NCBI GenBank assembly: GCA_023461115.1 | Contig: JAEWOA010000207.1 | Coordinates: 1-36,216, forward strand | Source of the DNA: Actinomycetes bacterium | GTDB taxonomy: Bacteria > Actinomycetota > Actinomycetes > Actinomycetales > Cellulomonadaceae | Length of the DNA: 36,216 bases | Reading direction: 5' to 3' | Part shown: positions 28,148-36,109 of the stretch, piece after piece | How the letters are laid out: each line of letters begins with the position of its first letter | How positions within the stretch are numbered: the first letter of the stretch is position 1 | The notes under the pieces: model-generated | What the model was told of the DNA's origin: nothing | The model's database searches: none | Seen by the model: only the letters and a program-made list of their open reading frames with translations | Translations under genes and position numbers: made by a program

Positions 28148-29518
28148 ATGGCGCGACCGACCCCCCTGTCCGGATTCCCCGAGTGGCTTCCCGAGGGCCG
28201 CATCGTCGAGCAGCACGTGCTGGACGTGCTGCGACGCACCTTCGAGCTCCACGGCTTCGCCGGGATCGAGACGCGCGCGGTCGAGCCGCTCGACCAGCTG
28301 CTGCGCAAGGGTGAGACCTCCAAGGAGGTCTATGTGCTGCGCCGCCTGCAGGCGGACCCGAACGAGCCCGAGGACAAGGCGCAGCTCGGCCTGCACTTCG
28401 ACCTGACCGTGCCGTTCGCGCGGTACGTCCTGGAGAACGGCGGGCACCTGGCCTTCCCGTTCCGGCGGTACCAGATCCAGAAGGTCTGGCGCGGCGAGCG
28501 CCCGCAGGACGGGCGATTCCGCGAGTTCGCGCAGGCCGACATCGACGTCGTCGGCGCGGGGGACCTGCCGTACCACTACGAGGTCGAGCTGCCGTTGGTC
28601 ATGGCGGAGGCGCTCGGCGCCCTGCAGTCGATCGGGCTGCCCCCGGTGCGCATCCTGGTGAACAACCGCAAGGTGGCCGAGGGCTTCTACCGCGGCATCG
28701 GCCTGTCCGACGTCGAGGCGGTGCTGCGCGGCATCGACAAGCTCGACAAGATCGGCGCGGACGCGGTCGCGCGGCTGCTCGTCGCGGAGGCCGGCGCCAC
28801 CCCCGAGCAGGCTGCGGCGTGCCTCGAGCTCGCGGCGATCAGCGGGTCCGACGAGGACGTCGTCGAGCGGGTGCGGGCCCTGGCGGTCGAGCGGCACGCC
28901 GGCCACGAGCTGCTCGACGAGGGCCTCGCCGAGCTCGGGCAGTTGGTGCGCGCCGCGGCGGATCGCGCGCCGGGGGTCGTCGTCGCGGACCTGAAGATCG
29001 CTCGCGGGCTCGACTACTACACGGGCTCGGTGTACGAGACGGTGCTCGTCGGCCACGAGCAGCTCGGCTCGATCTGCTCGGGCGGCCGCTACGACACCCT
29101 CGCGTCGGACGGCGCGAACTCCTACCCGGGCGTCGGGCTGTCGATCGGCGTGTCGCGCCTGGTGTCGCGCCTGCTAGGGGCGGGGCTCGTGCGGGCCACG
29201 CGCGCGGTGCCGAGCGCGGTGCTCGTCGCGGTCGCGCACGAGGAGGACCGGCACCGTTCCGAGGCGATCGCGACCGCGCTGCGCTCGCGTGGCATCCCGG
29301 TCGAGGTCGCTCCGTCGGCCGCGAAGTTCGGCAAGCAGATCCGCCACGCCGACCGCCGCGGGATCCCGTTCGTGTGGTTCCCCGGGCCGGCCGACGCGGG
29401 CGGCGGCGCCGACGAGGTGAAGGACATCCGCTCGGGCGACCAGCAGCCGGCGGACGCCCGCGCCTGGGAGCCGCCTGCGGACGACTGGTGGCCCCGCGTG
29501 GTCCCCGCCGCTGGCTGA
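28148..29518 (+). CDS. hisS: Histidine--tRNA ligase
   Basis: A 456-residue class II aminoacyl-tRNA synthetase that charges tRNA-His. Motif 2 is clear at about 105-140 (F-R-R-Y-Q-I-Q-K-V-W-R-G-E-R-P-Q-D-G-R-F-R-E-F followed by A-D-I-D). The histidine-binding signature A-R-G-L-D-Y-Y-T-G is near 284-293, motif 3 is in G-L-S-I-G-V-S-R-L, and a C-terminal anticodon domain follows. The N-terminus reads S-G-F-P-E-W-L-P instead of the P-x-G-T-x-D-x-L-P start of most bacterial HisRS, a divergent type I associate with Micrococcales. ATG 28148 is preceded by GGAGG at 28134-28138. The enzyme lies upstream of aspS but aspS has its own promoter. Confidence 0.92.
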   Translation: MARPTPLSGFPEWLPEGRIVEQHVLDVLRRTFELHGFAGIETRAVEPLDQLLRKGETSKEVYVLRRLQADPNEPEDKAQLGLHFDLTVPFARYVLENGGHLAFPFRRYQIQKVWRGERPQDGRFREFAQADIDVVGAGDLPYHYEVELPLVMAEALGALQSIGLPPVRILVNNRKVAEGFYRGIGLSDVEAVLRGIDKLDKIGADAVARLLVAEAGATPEQAAACLELAAISGSDEDVVERVRALAVERHAGHELLDEGLAELGQLVRAAADRAPGVVVADLKIARGLDYYTGSVYETVLVGHEQLGSICSGGRYDTLASDGANSYPGVGLSIGVSRLVSRLLGAGLVRATRAVPSAVLVAVAHEEDRHRSEAIATALRSRGIPVEVAPSAAKFGKQIRHADRRGIPFVWFPGPADAGGGADEVKDIRSGDQQPADARAWEPPADDWWPRVVPAAG

Positions 29519-29536
29519 GCGGCGCCGGTCGGCAAC

Positions 29537-29567
29537 TATGATCGTCGGGACGCGCACCCGGCGCGTC
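29537..29567 (+). promoter_or_regulatory. aspS -10 element and leader hairpin
   Basis: TATGAT (29537-29542) is the best -10 match in this gap. GACGCGC (29549-29555) pairs exactly with 29561-29567 around the loop ACCCG, and would form at the very 5' end of the predicted transcript. No T-box features are seen. Confidence 0.45.
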
Positions 29568-29592
29568 GCCCCCCGGACCTGAAGGACTCTCC

Positions 29593-31368
29593 GTGCTGCG
29601 CACCCACCACGCCGGCTCGTTGCGAGCCGAGCACATCGGCTCCACCGTCACCCTCACGGGCTGGGTGGACCGGCGCCGCGATCACGGTGGGGTCGCATTC
29701 GTCGACCTGCGGGACGCGTCGGGGATCGCCCAGGTGGTGGTGCGGGACGAGGCCGTCGCGCACGGGCTGCGCGCCGAGTACGTGCTGCAGGTGACGGGCG
29801 AGGTCGCCCAGCGGCCCGAGGGCAACGAGAACCCGCACCTGGCCACGGGGCAGATCGAGGTCATCGCAGCCGAGGTCGTCGTGCTCAACGAGTCGGCGCC
29901 CCTGCCGTTCCAGGTCTCGACCTCGCTCGACGAGCCGGTCGGCGAGGAGGCGCGCCTCAAGCACCGCTACCTGGACCTGCGCCGCCCGGCGCCGGCGCAC
30001 GCGATCCGCCTGCGGGCCAAGGCGAACGCCGCGGCCCGCGCGGTCCTGGACGCGCACGACTTCGTCGAGGTCGAGACCCCGACGCTCACGCGCAGCACCC
30101 CTGAGGGCGCGCGCGACTTCCTGGTGCCGGCCCGCCTGGCGCCGGGCTCCTGGTACGCGCTGCCGCAGTCGCCGCAGCTGTTCAAGCAGCTCCTCATGGT
30201 CGCCGGGCTCGAGCGGTACTACCAGATCGCGCGCTGCTACCGCGACGAGGACTTCCGCGCGGACCGCCAGCCCGAGTTCACGCAGCTCGACGTCGAGATG
30301 AGCTTCGTCGAGCAGGACGACGTGATCGCGCTCGCCGAGCAGGTGCTGCAGGCGCTGTGGGGCCTGATCGACGTCGAGATCCCCACGCCGATCGCGCGCA
30401 TGACGTACGCGGAGGCGATGGAGCGCTACGGCACGGACAAGCCTGACCTGCGCTTCGGCCTCGAGCTGGTCGACCTCACGGACTACTTCAAGGACACGCC
30501 GTTCCGCGTGTTCCAGTCGCAGTACGTCGGCGCGGTCGTGCAGCCGGGTGGCGCCAGCACACCGCGCCGTGGCTTCGACGCGTGGCAGGAGTGGGCCAAG
30601 CAGCGCGGCGCCAAGGGCCTCGCGTACGTCACGGTCGGCGAGGACGGCGAGCTGGGCGGCCCGGTCGCCAAGAACATCACGGACGACGAGCGCGCGGGCC
30701 TGGTCGCCGCGACCGGCGCGAGCGTGGGCGACGCGATCTTCTTCGCCGCGGGCAAGACGAGCGAGGCGCGTGCGCTGCTCGGCGCCGCGCGCCTGGAGAT
30801 CGGCCGCCGTGGCGGGCTCATCGACGCCGACGCGTGGTCGTTCCTGTGGGTGGTCGACGCGCCGCTGTTCAAGCCCACGGGCGAGGACGACGACGTCGCG
30901 GTCGGCGAGGGCGCGTGGACCGCGGTGCACCACGCCTTCACGTCCCCGACGCCCGAGTGGATCGACTCGTTCGAGTCCGAGCCGGGCGATGCGCTCGCGT
31001 ACGCCTACGACATCGTCTGCAACGGCAACGAGATCGGCGGCGGCTCGATCCGTATCCACCGCCGCGACGTGCAGGAGCGCGTGTTCCAGGTGATGGGCAT
31101 CGGTCCCGAGGAGGCGCAGGAGAAGTTCGGCTTCCTGCTCGACGCCTTCCAGTTCGGCGCCCCGCCGCACGGTGGGATCGCGTTCGGCTGGGACCGCATC
31201 GTCGCGCTGCTGACGAAGGCCGAGTCGATCCGTGAGGTCATCGCGTTCCCCAAGTCGGGCGGCGGCTACGACCCGCTGACGCAGGCGCCCGCGCCGATCA
31301 CGGCGCAGCAGCGCCGCGAGGCGGGGGTGGACGCCAAGCCGAAGCCGGCGGCGGCTCCCGCCCAGTGA
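29593..31368 (+). CDS. aspS: Aspartate--tRNA ligase
   Basis: A 591-residue bacterial-type AspRS. The N-terminal OB-fold anticodon domain covers about 1-100. Motif 1, motif 2 (Y-Y-Q-I-A-R-C-Y-R-D-E-D-F-R-A-D-R-Q-P-E-F) and motif 3 (G-I-A-F-G-W-D-R-I) form the class II core, with the GAD insertion domain between motifs 2 and 3. Residue 31 is His in R-R-R-D-H-G-G, where discriminating enzymes such as that of E. coli have Leu, so it may also aspartylate tRNA-Asn. GTG 29593 has AAGGA at 29582-29586, six bases upstream. The last 25 residues are a Pro/Ala/Lys-rich tail. Its stop overlaps the next gene by 4 nt. Confidence 0.95.
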   Translation: MLRTHHAGSLRAEHIGSTVTLTGWVDRRRDHGGVAFVDLRDASGIAQVVVRDEAVAHGLRAEYVLQVTGEVAQRPEGNENPHLATGQIEVIAAEVVVLNESAPLPFQVSTSLDEPVGEEARLKHRYLDLRRPAPAHAIRLRAKANAAARAVLDAHDFVEVETPTLTRSTPEGARDFLVPARLAPGSWYALPQSPQLFKQLLMVAGLERYYQIARCYRDEDFRADRQPEFTQLDVEMSFVEQDDVIALAEQVLQALWGLIDVEIPTPIARMTYAEAMERYGTDKPDLRFGLELVDLTDYFKDTPFRVFQSQYVGAVVQPGGASTPRRGFDAWQEWAKQRGAKGLAYVTVGEDGELGGPVAKNITDDERAGLVAATGASVGDAIFFAAGKTSEARALLGAARLEIGRRGGLIDADAWSFLWVVDAPLFKPTGEDDDVAVGEGAWTAVHHAFTSPTPEWIDSFESEPGDALAYAYDIVCNGNEIGGGSIRIHRRDVQERVFQVMGIGPEEAQEKFGFLLDAFQFGAPPHGGIAFGWDRIVALLTKAESIREVIAFPKSGGGYDPLTQAPAPITAQQRREAGVDAKPKPAAAPAQ

Positions 31369-32120
31369 CGCGACTGCTCGACCGTCTGCCGGCTCGCTGG
31401 CAGGCGGACCGGCTGCTGCGCGAGGAGGCGACGCGCTGGGCCGACGCCGGCTTCTCGGGCGACGAGCGCGGTGTGCTCGTGCGCGTCGAGACGCCGCGCG
31501 GCGTGGTGCTCCGCGGCGCCGGCGACCCCCAGGTGGTGAGCGGGCTCGTGGCGCTCGCCGCCGCGGGAGCGACGGCGCCCGCGGCGTGGATGAGCGTGCC
31601 GCGGGGGACCGTCGTCGAAGCCGACGTGCTCGCCGGCCTCGGGCTCGCGCCGTTCTCGCAGTGGGACTGGCTCTCGACCGACGCCGAGTCGTTCCCGGCG
31701 CCCGCGGCCGACGAGCGCGTCGTGGTGCTCGACCCGTCGGGTGACGCCGCGGACATCCGCGCGTGCCTCGCGGAGGCGAACCCGCAGACGTCGGCGGATC
31801 CCGAGGGGCCGGACGAGCGCGCGTGGCTCGGCGCTCGCGACGGCGCCGGCGCCTTGATCGCCGTGATCGGCGCCGCCGGGCGCGCGACTCCCGACGGCGA
31901 GGTCCGGCACCTCCACGGCCTCGGGGTCCGGCCCGATGCGCGCACGGCCGGCCTCGGGCTCGCGCTCACGGCGGCGGCCACCGCCGCGGGCCTCGAGGCG
32001 GGCGCCCCGTGGGTGTCGCTCGGGATGTACGAGGACAACGTGGGCGCGCGGCGCATCTACCACCGCCTGGGCTTCGCGATCGGCGAGCGTTTCTCGTCGT
32101 ACGGGCCCGCGGCAGGCTAG
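31365..32120 (+). CDS. GNAT-family N-acetyltransferase
   Basis: A 251-residue protein whose C-terminal half is a GNAT acetyltransferase. The acetyl-CoA binding motif A is visible as G-V-R-P-D-A-R-T-A-G-L-G-L-A-L at about 186-201, followed by V-S-L-G-M-Y-E-D-N-V-G-A-R-R-I-Y-H-R-L-G-F, the typical C-terminal GNAT motif B. The N-terminal 110 residues resemble the less conserved half found in two-part GNAT proteins. The substrate is unknown. GTG 31365 overlaps the aspS stop (GTGA), so it is co-translated with aspS. Its TAG stop shares the palindrome CTAG with the stop of the convergent MMPL gene. Confidence 0.82.
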   Translation: MTRLLDRLPARWQADRLLREEATRWADAGFSGDERGVLVRVETPRGVVLRGAGDPQVVSGLVALAAAGATAPAAWMSVPRGTVVEADVLAGLGLAPFSQWDWLSTDAESFPAPAADERVVVLDPSGDAADIRACLAEANPQTSADPEGPDERAWLGARDGAGALIAVIGAAGRATPDGEVRHLHGLGVRPDARTAGLGLALTAAATAAGLEAGAPWVSLGMYEDNVGARRIYHRLGFAIGERFSSYGPAAG

Positions 32121-34351
32121 TGCGTGATCGCCAGCCGTTCGTAGAGTCGCCGCATGGGCGCCGGCGCCCACCAGTTCAGGTGGCCGAGGATCGACATGGT
32201 CGCCGGCACGAGCAGCAGCCGGACGAGCGTCGCGTCGATGAAGACCGCGACGGCGAGCGCGAAGCCGACCTCTTTGATGACCAGCAGCTCACCGGTGACG
32301 AAGCCGGCGAACACCACGATGATGATCGCGGCGGCCGAGGTGATGATCCGTCCCGAGCGCTGGAGGCCCAGGCGCACGGCCTCGCGCGTCGGCCGGCCGC
32401 CGTCGTGGAGCTCCTTGATCCGCGCGAGCAGGAACACCTCGTAGTCCATGGCGAGGCCGAACGCGAACGCGATGACCAGGGCGATCACGTAGGTCTCGAC
32501 GCCGCCCACCGACGTGAACCCGAGTGCCTCCTCCAGGTGGCCGTCCTGGAAGACCCAGACGAGCACGCCGAGCGAGGCCGCGAGCGAGAGCACGTTGGTC
32601 AGCAGGGCCTTGACAGGCAGCACGACGGACCCGGTCATGAGGAACAGCAGGACGAACGTCGCGACGCCGACGATGAGCGCGGCAGCCCAAGCGCCGTCGG
32701 TCAGCGCGGCGGTGAAGTCGATCTGTGACGCGGCCTGCCCCACCACCCAGGTGGGGAATCCGGGCTCGAGGTCGCGGATCTCGTGCACGACGGAGCGAGC
32801 GACCGCGTCGCCGGGGTCGTCGGTCGCGGGCCGCACGCCGATCTGGACGTAGGAGCCCGCGGGCTGTGGCGGGTCGACCGCGGCCACGTCGTCGAGGTCC
32901 TCGAGCTCGGACGCCCATGCCTGCGCGTCCTCGAGCGACGTCTCGGCCACGACGACGATCCCCGGCGCCGCGGACGCCGGGTACTGGTCGGCGAGCAGCG
33001 CGACGAACTCGCGCTGCGTGGACGACGCGGGCAGGAGCTCGATCCCGGAGGAGCGCAGCTCGATGTGCCCGAGCGGGAGCGCGAGCACGCCGAGGACCAC
33101 CACGGACCCGCCGAGCACCCACCACGGCCGGCGCTGCACGTGCCCGGTGAGCCGCGAGAACGCGCCCTCCTCGGTCTCGACGTCCGCAGTCCGGGCCAGC
33201 ACCCACCGCGCGCCGGGGACTCGCGCGAGCAGCCCGGGCTTCATGAGCCGCCGGCCCGCCATGGCGAGCAGCGCGGGCACGAGCGTGAGCGCGGTGGCGA
33301 CCGCGATCAAGATGATCGCGCAGCCCGCGGCGCCGACGGCCCGCAGGATGTCGGGCCGGAACACCAGAAGCGACGCGATCGAGATCGCCACCGTGACCGC
33401 GGAGAACGCGACCGTGCGCCCCGCGGTCGCCATGGTCCGCTCGACCGCGCTCACCACGGCGCCGTCGCCCCGTCGCCGCCGGGCGGCCCGGCCACCGTCG
33501 TCGTCGACGAGGTGGTGCAGCTCCTCGCGGAACCGGGAGACGATCAGCAGGCCGTAGTCGATGGACAGGCCCAGGCCCAGCACGGTCACCACGTTGACGA
33601 TCGACGCGTCGACATCCAGCAGGTAGGTCAGGCCGAGGACGGTGGCGAGGCCGCACCCGATGGAGGCGAGCGCGCCTGCCATGGGCATCGCGGCGGCGAG
33701 GAACCCGCCGAAGACCAGCACCATGATGACGAGCGCGATCGGCAGCGCGACGATCTCGCCGCGCACGAGGTCGGCCTCCACCTGGTGCGTGATCTCGTCG
33801 AAGATCAGCGACGTCCCGCCCACGATCCCGGTGGCGTCCGGCGCCGCGGCCGACAGGTCTGCCGGCACCTGGTCGAGCCGGTCCTGGACGGCGTCGAGCG
33901 CGGCCGAGCGGCGGTCGTCGGGGAGGTCGGGCTCCACCTCGACCACGACGAGGAACCCGTCGCCGTCGAGCGCCACCAGCGGCGCCGCGGCGGGGTTGGC
34001 CGTGCCGTCGGGCAGCGCGAGCGGGTCGACCACCGAGGCGACGTCGGGGATCGCGGCCAGCTCGGCGCGCACGGGCTGCATCGCCGCGACCACCGCTGAG
34101 TCGGCCGGATCGACGTGGGACAGCGCGAGCGTGAGGGACGGGCCGCTCGTGTCCTGCTCTCCCAGGAGCGCGCGGCCCTCGGCGCTCTCGGAGCCGGGGA
34201 CTCCGGGCTCGCCCGTGGTGACCCGGTCGAACAGGCTCTGCCCGTGCAACCCGAGCACCGCGAGCGAGTAGCCCAGGACGGTCAGGATCAGCCAGGTGAG
34301 CGCGAAGACGCGCGGATGGTGGGCGACGATGCGGCCGAGGCGGGCAAACAC
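32117..34351 (-). CDS. MMPL/RND-family membrane transporter
   Basis: A 744-residue transporter of the MMPL branch of the RND superfamily, probably exporting lipids or hydrophobic drugs using the proton gradient. It has the two-fold RND plan: one helix near the N-terminus, a large extracytoplasmic loop, five helices, then the same again. The MMPL motif G-L-S-I-D-Y-G-L-L-I-V-S-R-F-R-E-E appears in the first half and G-L-A-M-D-Y-E-V-F-L-L-A-R-I-K-E in the second, each with the conserved Asp-Tyr pair. GTG 34351 is preferred over 34399 because it gives the typical V-F-A-R-L-G-R-I-V start directly before the first helix and has a -10-like box 6 nt upstream. Substrate unknown; no regulator is adjacent. 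Confidence 0.88.
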   Translation of the reverse strand: MFARLGRIVAHHPRVFALTWLILTVLGYSLAVLGLHGQSLFDRVTTGEPGVPGSESAEGRALLGEQDTSGPSLTLALSHVDPADSAVVAAMQPVRAELAAIPDVASVVDPLALPDGTANPAAAPLVALDGDGFLVVVEVEPDLPDDRRSAALDAVQDRLDQVPADLSAAAPDATGIVGGTSLIFDEITHQVEADLVRGEIVALPIALVIMVLVFGGFLAAAMPMAGALASIGCGLATVLGLTYLLDVDASIVNVVTVLGLGLSIDYGLLIVSRFREELHHLVDDDGGRAARRRRGDGAVVSAVERTMATAGRTVAFSAVTVAISIASLLVFRPDILRAVGAAGCAIILIAVATALTLVPALLAMAGRRLMKPGLLARVPGARWVLARTADVETEEGAFSRLTGHVQRRPWWVLGGSVVVLGVLALPLGHIELRSSGIELLPASSTQREFVALLADQYPASAAPGIVVVAETSLEDAQAWASELEDLDDVAAVDPPQPAGSYVQIGVRPATDDPGDAVARSVVHEIRDLEPGFPTWVVGQAASQIDFTAALTDGAWAAALIVGVATFVLLFLMTGSVVLPVKALLTNVLSLAASLGVLVWVFQDGHLEEALGFTSVGGVETYVIALVIAFAFGLAMDYEVFLLARIKELHDGGRPTREAVRLGLQRSGRIITSAAAIIIVVFAGFVTGELLVIKEVGFALAVAVFIDATLVRLLLVPATMSILGHLNWWAPAPMRRLYERLAITH

Positions 34352-34357
34352 GCGCTC

Positions 34358-34366
34358 ATCGTCGCA
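34358..34366 (-). promoter_or_regulatory. Possible extended -10 element of the MMPL gene
   Basis: On the minus strand TGC-GACGAT is followed after 6 nt by the GTG at 34351, the same arrangement and the same nine bases as before ruvC. Confidence 0.35.
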
Positions 34367-34429
34367 GGTCCGCCAGCTGTGTGGCACATCCCGGGCCACG
34401 GGCGTCCCGCGAGTGTCGGCACGTCGCCG

Positions 34430-34435
34430 TACCCT
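34430..34435 (+). promoter_or_regulatory. -10 element of rarA, leaderless configuration
   Basis: TACCCT lies 6 nt before the ATG at 34442 and no Shine-Dalgarno intervenes. It shares the 90-nt divergent gap with the MMPL promoter. Confidence 0.5.
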
Positions 34436-34441
34436 GCGCGC

Positions 34442-35890
34442 ATGGATCTGTACGGCGACCTCTTCGACGCGGCGTCGCGCGCGCCCGACGGGAGGCCCGC
34501 GGTCGGCGCTCAGGCGCCGCTCGCTGTGCGCATGCGCCCGGGCTCACTCGACGAGGTCGCGGGCCAGGACCACCTGCTCGAGCCGGGCTCCCCGCTGCGC
34601 CGGCTGGTCGAGCCGCCCGTCGGCGCCGCGGGCCGGGCCGCGCCGACGTCGGTCGTGCTGTGGGGCCCGCCGGGCACTGGCAAGACGACGCTGGCGTACC
34701 TGATCGCGGCGTCGTCGGGACGCCGCTTCGTCGAGCTCTCCGCGGTGACCGCGGGAGTCAAGGACGTGCGCGCGGTGGTCGACTCGGCGCGGCGCTCGCT
34801 CGCGACGAACGGCCCCGAGACGGTGCTGTTCATCGACGAGGTCCACCGGTTCACCAAGGCGCAGCAGGACGCCCTGCTCCCGAGCGTCGAGAACCGCTGG
34901 GTCACGCTCGTGGCCGCGACCACCGAGAATCCCTCGTTCTCGGTGAACTCGCCGCTGCTGTCGCGCTCGCTGCTGCTGACGCTGCGCCCGCTCGACGTCG
35001 AGGACGTGCGGCGCCTGGTGCGGCGGGCGGTCGACGACGAGCGCGGGCTCGGTGGCGCGGTGGCGCTGGCGCCGGACGCCGAGGAGCACCTGCTCCGGCT
35101 CGCGGGCGGCGACGCGCGCAAGGCGCTGACGATCCTGGAGGCGGCCGCGGGCGCGGCCCTGCAGGCGGCTGACGCCGCGACAGCCGAGGATGCGACGGCT
35201 GACCATGCGACGGCGGGCGTCGACCCCGTGCCCGTCGACCCCGTGTCCGTCCACCCCGTGCCCGTCGACCTCGCGACGGTCGAGCGTGCGATCGACGTCG
35301 CGGCGGTGCGCTACGACCGCGATGGCGACCAGCACTACGACGTGATCAGCGCGTTCATCAAGTCGATGCGCGGCTCGGACGTGGACGCGTCGCTGCACTA
35401 CCTCGCCCGCATGATCGCCGCGGGGGAGGACCCGCGGTTCATCGCGCGGCGCGTCGTGATCGCGGCGTCGGAGGACGTGGGCATGGCCGACCCGAGCGCG
35501 CTGCAGACCGCGGTCGCGGCCGCGCAGGCGGTGCAGCTCATCGGCATGCCCGAGGCGCGGATCATCCTCGCCGAGGCGGTCGTCCACCTCGCGACGGCGC
35601 CGAAGTCGAACGCCGCTTACCTGGGGATCAACAAGGCGCTCGCGGACGTGCGCGCGGGCCGGCTCGGGAGCGTGCCGCCGCACCTGCGCGACGCGCACTA
35701 TGCCGGGGCGGAGAAGCTGGGGCACGGCTCGGGCTACGTCTACGCGCACGACGAGCCGCATGGCATCGCGGCGCAGCAGTACCTTCCCGACGAGTTGACG
35801 GGCACGCGGTACTACGAGCCCACCGACCGCGGGTACGAGCGGCAGGTGGCCGAGCGCCTCGAGCGGATCCGCGGCGTGCTGGGCCAGTGA
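34442..35890 (+). CDS. rarA: Replication-associated recombination protein A (AAA+ ATPase)
   Basis: RarA/MgsA (482 residues) is a clamp-loader-like AAA+ ATPase that acts at stalled replication forks. The N-terminus (M-R-P-G-S-L-D-E-V-A-G-Q-D-H-L) matches the family. Walker A (G-P-P-G-T-G-K-T-T) is near 75-83, Walker B (L-F-I-D-E-V-H-R) near 129-136, and sensor 1 lies in A-A-T-T-E-N-P-S-F. The C-terminal tetramerisation part has D-V-I-S-A-F-I-K-S-M-R-G-S-D and the conserved A-R-R-V-V-I-A-A-S-E-D-V-G. A low-complexity insert at about 246-277, made of 15-bp repeats, separates the ATPase from the C-terminal domain. ATG 34442 is supported by the -10 box six bases upstream. No Shine-Dalgarno. Confidence 0.93.
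   Translation: MDLYGDLFDAASRAPDGRPAVGAQAPLAVRMRPGSLDEVAGQDHLLEPGSPLRRLVEPPVGAAGRAAPTSVVLWGPPGTGKTTLAYLIAASSGRRFVELSAVTAGVKDVRAVVDSARRSLATNGPETVLFIDEVHRFTKAQQDALLPSVENRWVTLVAATTENPSFSVNSPLLSRSLLLTLRPLDVEDVRRLVRRAVDDERGLGGAVALAPDAEEHLLRLAGGDARKALTILEAAAGAALQAADAATAEDATADHATAGVDPVPVDPVSVHPVPVDLATVERAIDVAAVRYDRDGDQHYDVISAFIKSMRGSDVDASLHYLARMIAAGEDPRFIARRVVIAASEDVGMADPSALQTAVAAAQAVQLIGMPEARIILAEAVVHLATAPKSNAAYLGINKALADVRAGRLGSVPPHLRDAHYAGAEKLGHGSGYVYAHDEPHGIAAQQYLPDELTGTRYYEPTDRGYERQVAERLERIRGVLGQ
35177..35270 (+). repeat. Two adjacent 15-bp in-frame tandem repeats in rarA
   Basis: 35177-35218 holds about 2.8 copies of a 15-bp unit coding A-T-A-(E/D)-x. 35219-35270 holds about 3.5 copies of another 15-bp unit, GTCGACCCCGTGCCC, coding V-D-P-V-P. 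The second array is the cleaner, with one or two changes per copy. Confidence 0.85.
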
Positions 35891-35925
35891 GCGGGCGCCG
35901 GCCGCGCTCGTCGTGGGGAAGCGGA

Positions 35926-35955
35926 TTCGGAGGATCGGCGCGCCGCCGGTAGGGT
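35926..35955 (+). promoter_or_regulatory. Possible rpsD promoter
   Basis: TTCGGA (35926-35931) and TAGGGT (35950-35955) are 18 nt apart. The -10 fits TANNNT; the -35 is weak. A start near 35961 would give a leader of about 150 nt. Confidence 0.45.
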
Positions 35956-35960
35956 AGGAC

Positions 35961-36040
35961 GGTCCTCACCGGGGCGCGACGTTCGCGTGCGCCCGCCGGG
36001 GACCGCCTGGGGCCTTAGCCAGGGCGCATCGCGCGCCCCT
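35961..36040 (+). promoter_or_regulatory. Structured 5' leader of rpsD
   Basis: The leader can fold into a long hairpin: GGTCC (35961-35965) with 36000-36004, GGGCGC (35972-35977) with 35989-35994, and ACG/CGT closing a TTCG loop at 35982-35985. A second hairpin pairs GGGCGC (36022-36027) with 36033-36038. S4 represses its own mRNA in other bacteria, so this may be an S4-binding leader. No gene is seen in 35891-36109. Confidence 0.45.
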
Positions 36041-36109
36041 CGAAGGTCGGCCCCACGCCCGTGGAAGACCGCGGGTGTGACGTCAACGAACACGACAGGA
36101 AGTACCGCT

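Noticed and set aside
29519..29592. T-box or other tRNA-sensing leader before aspS
   Set aside because: The gap is only 74 nt with a single 7-bp hairpin; no T-box consensus or specifier loop fits.
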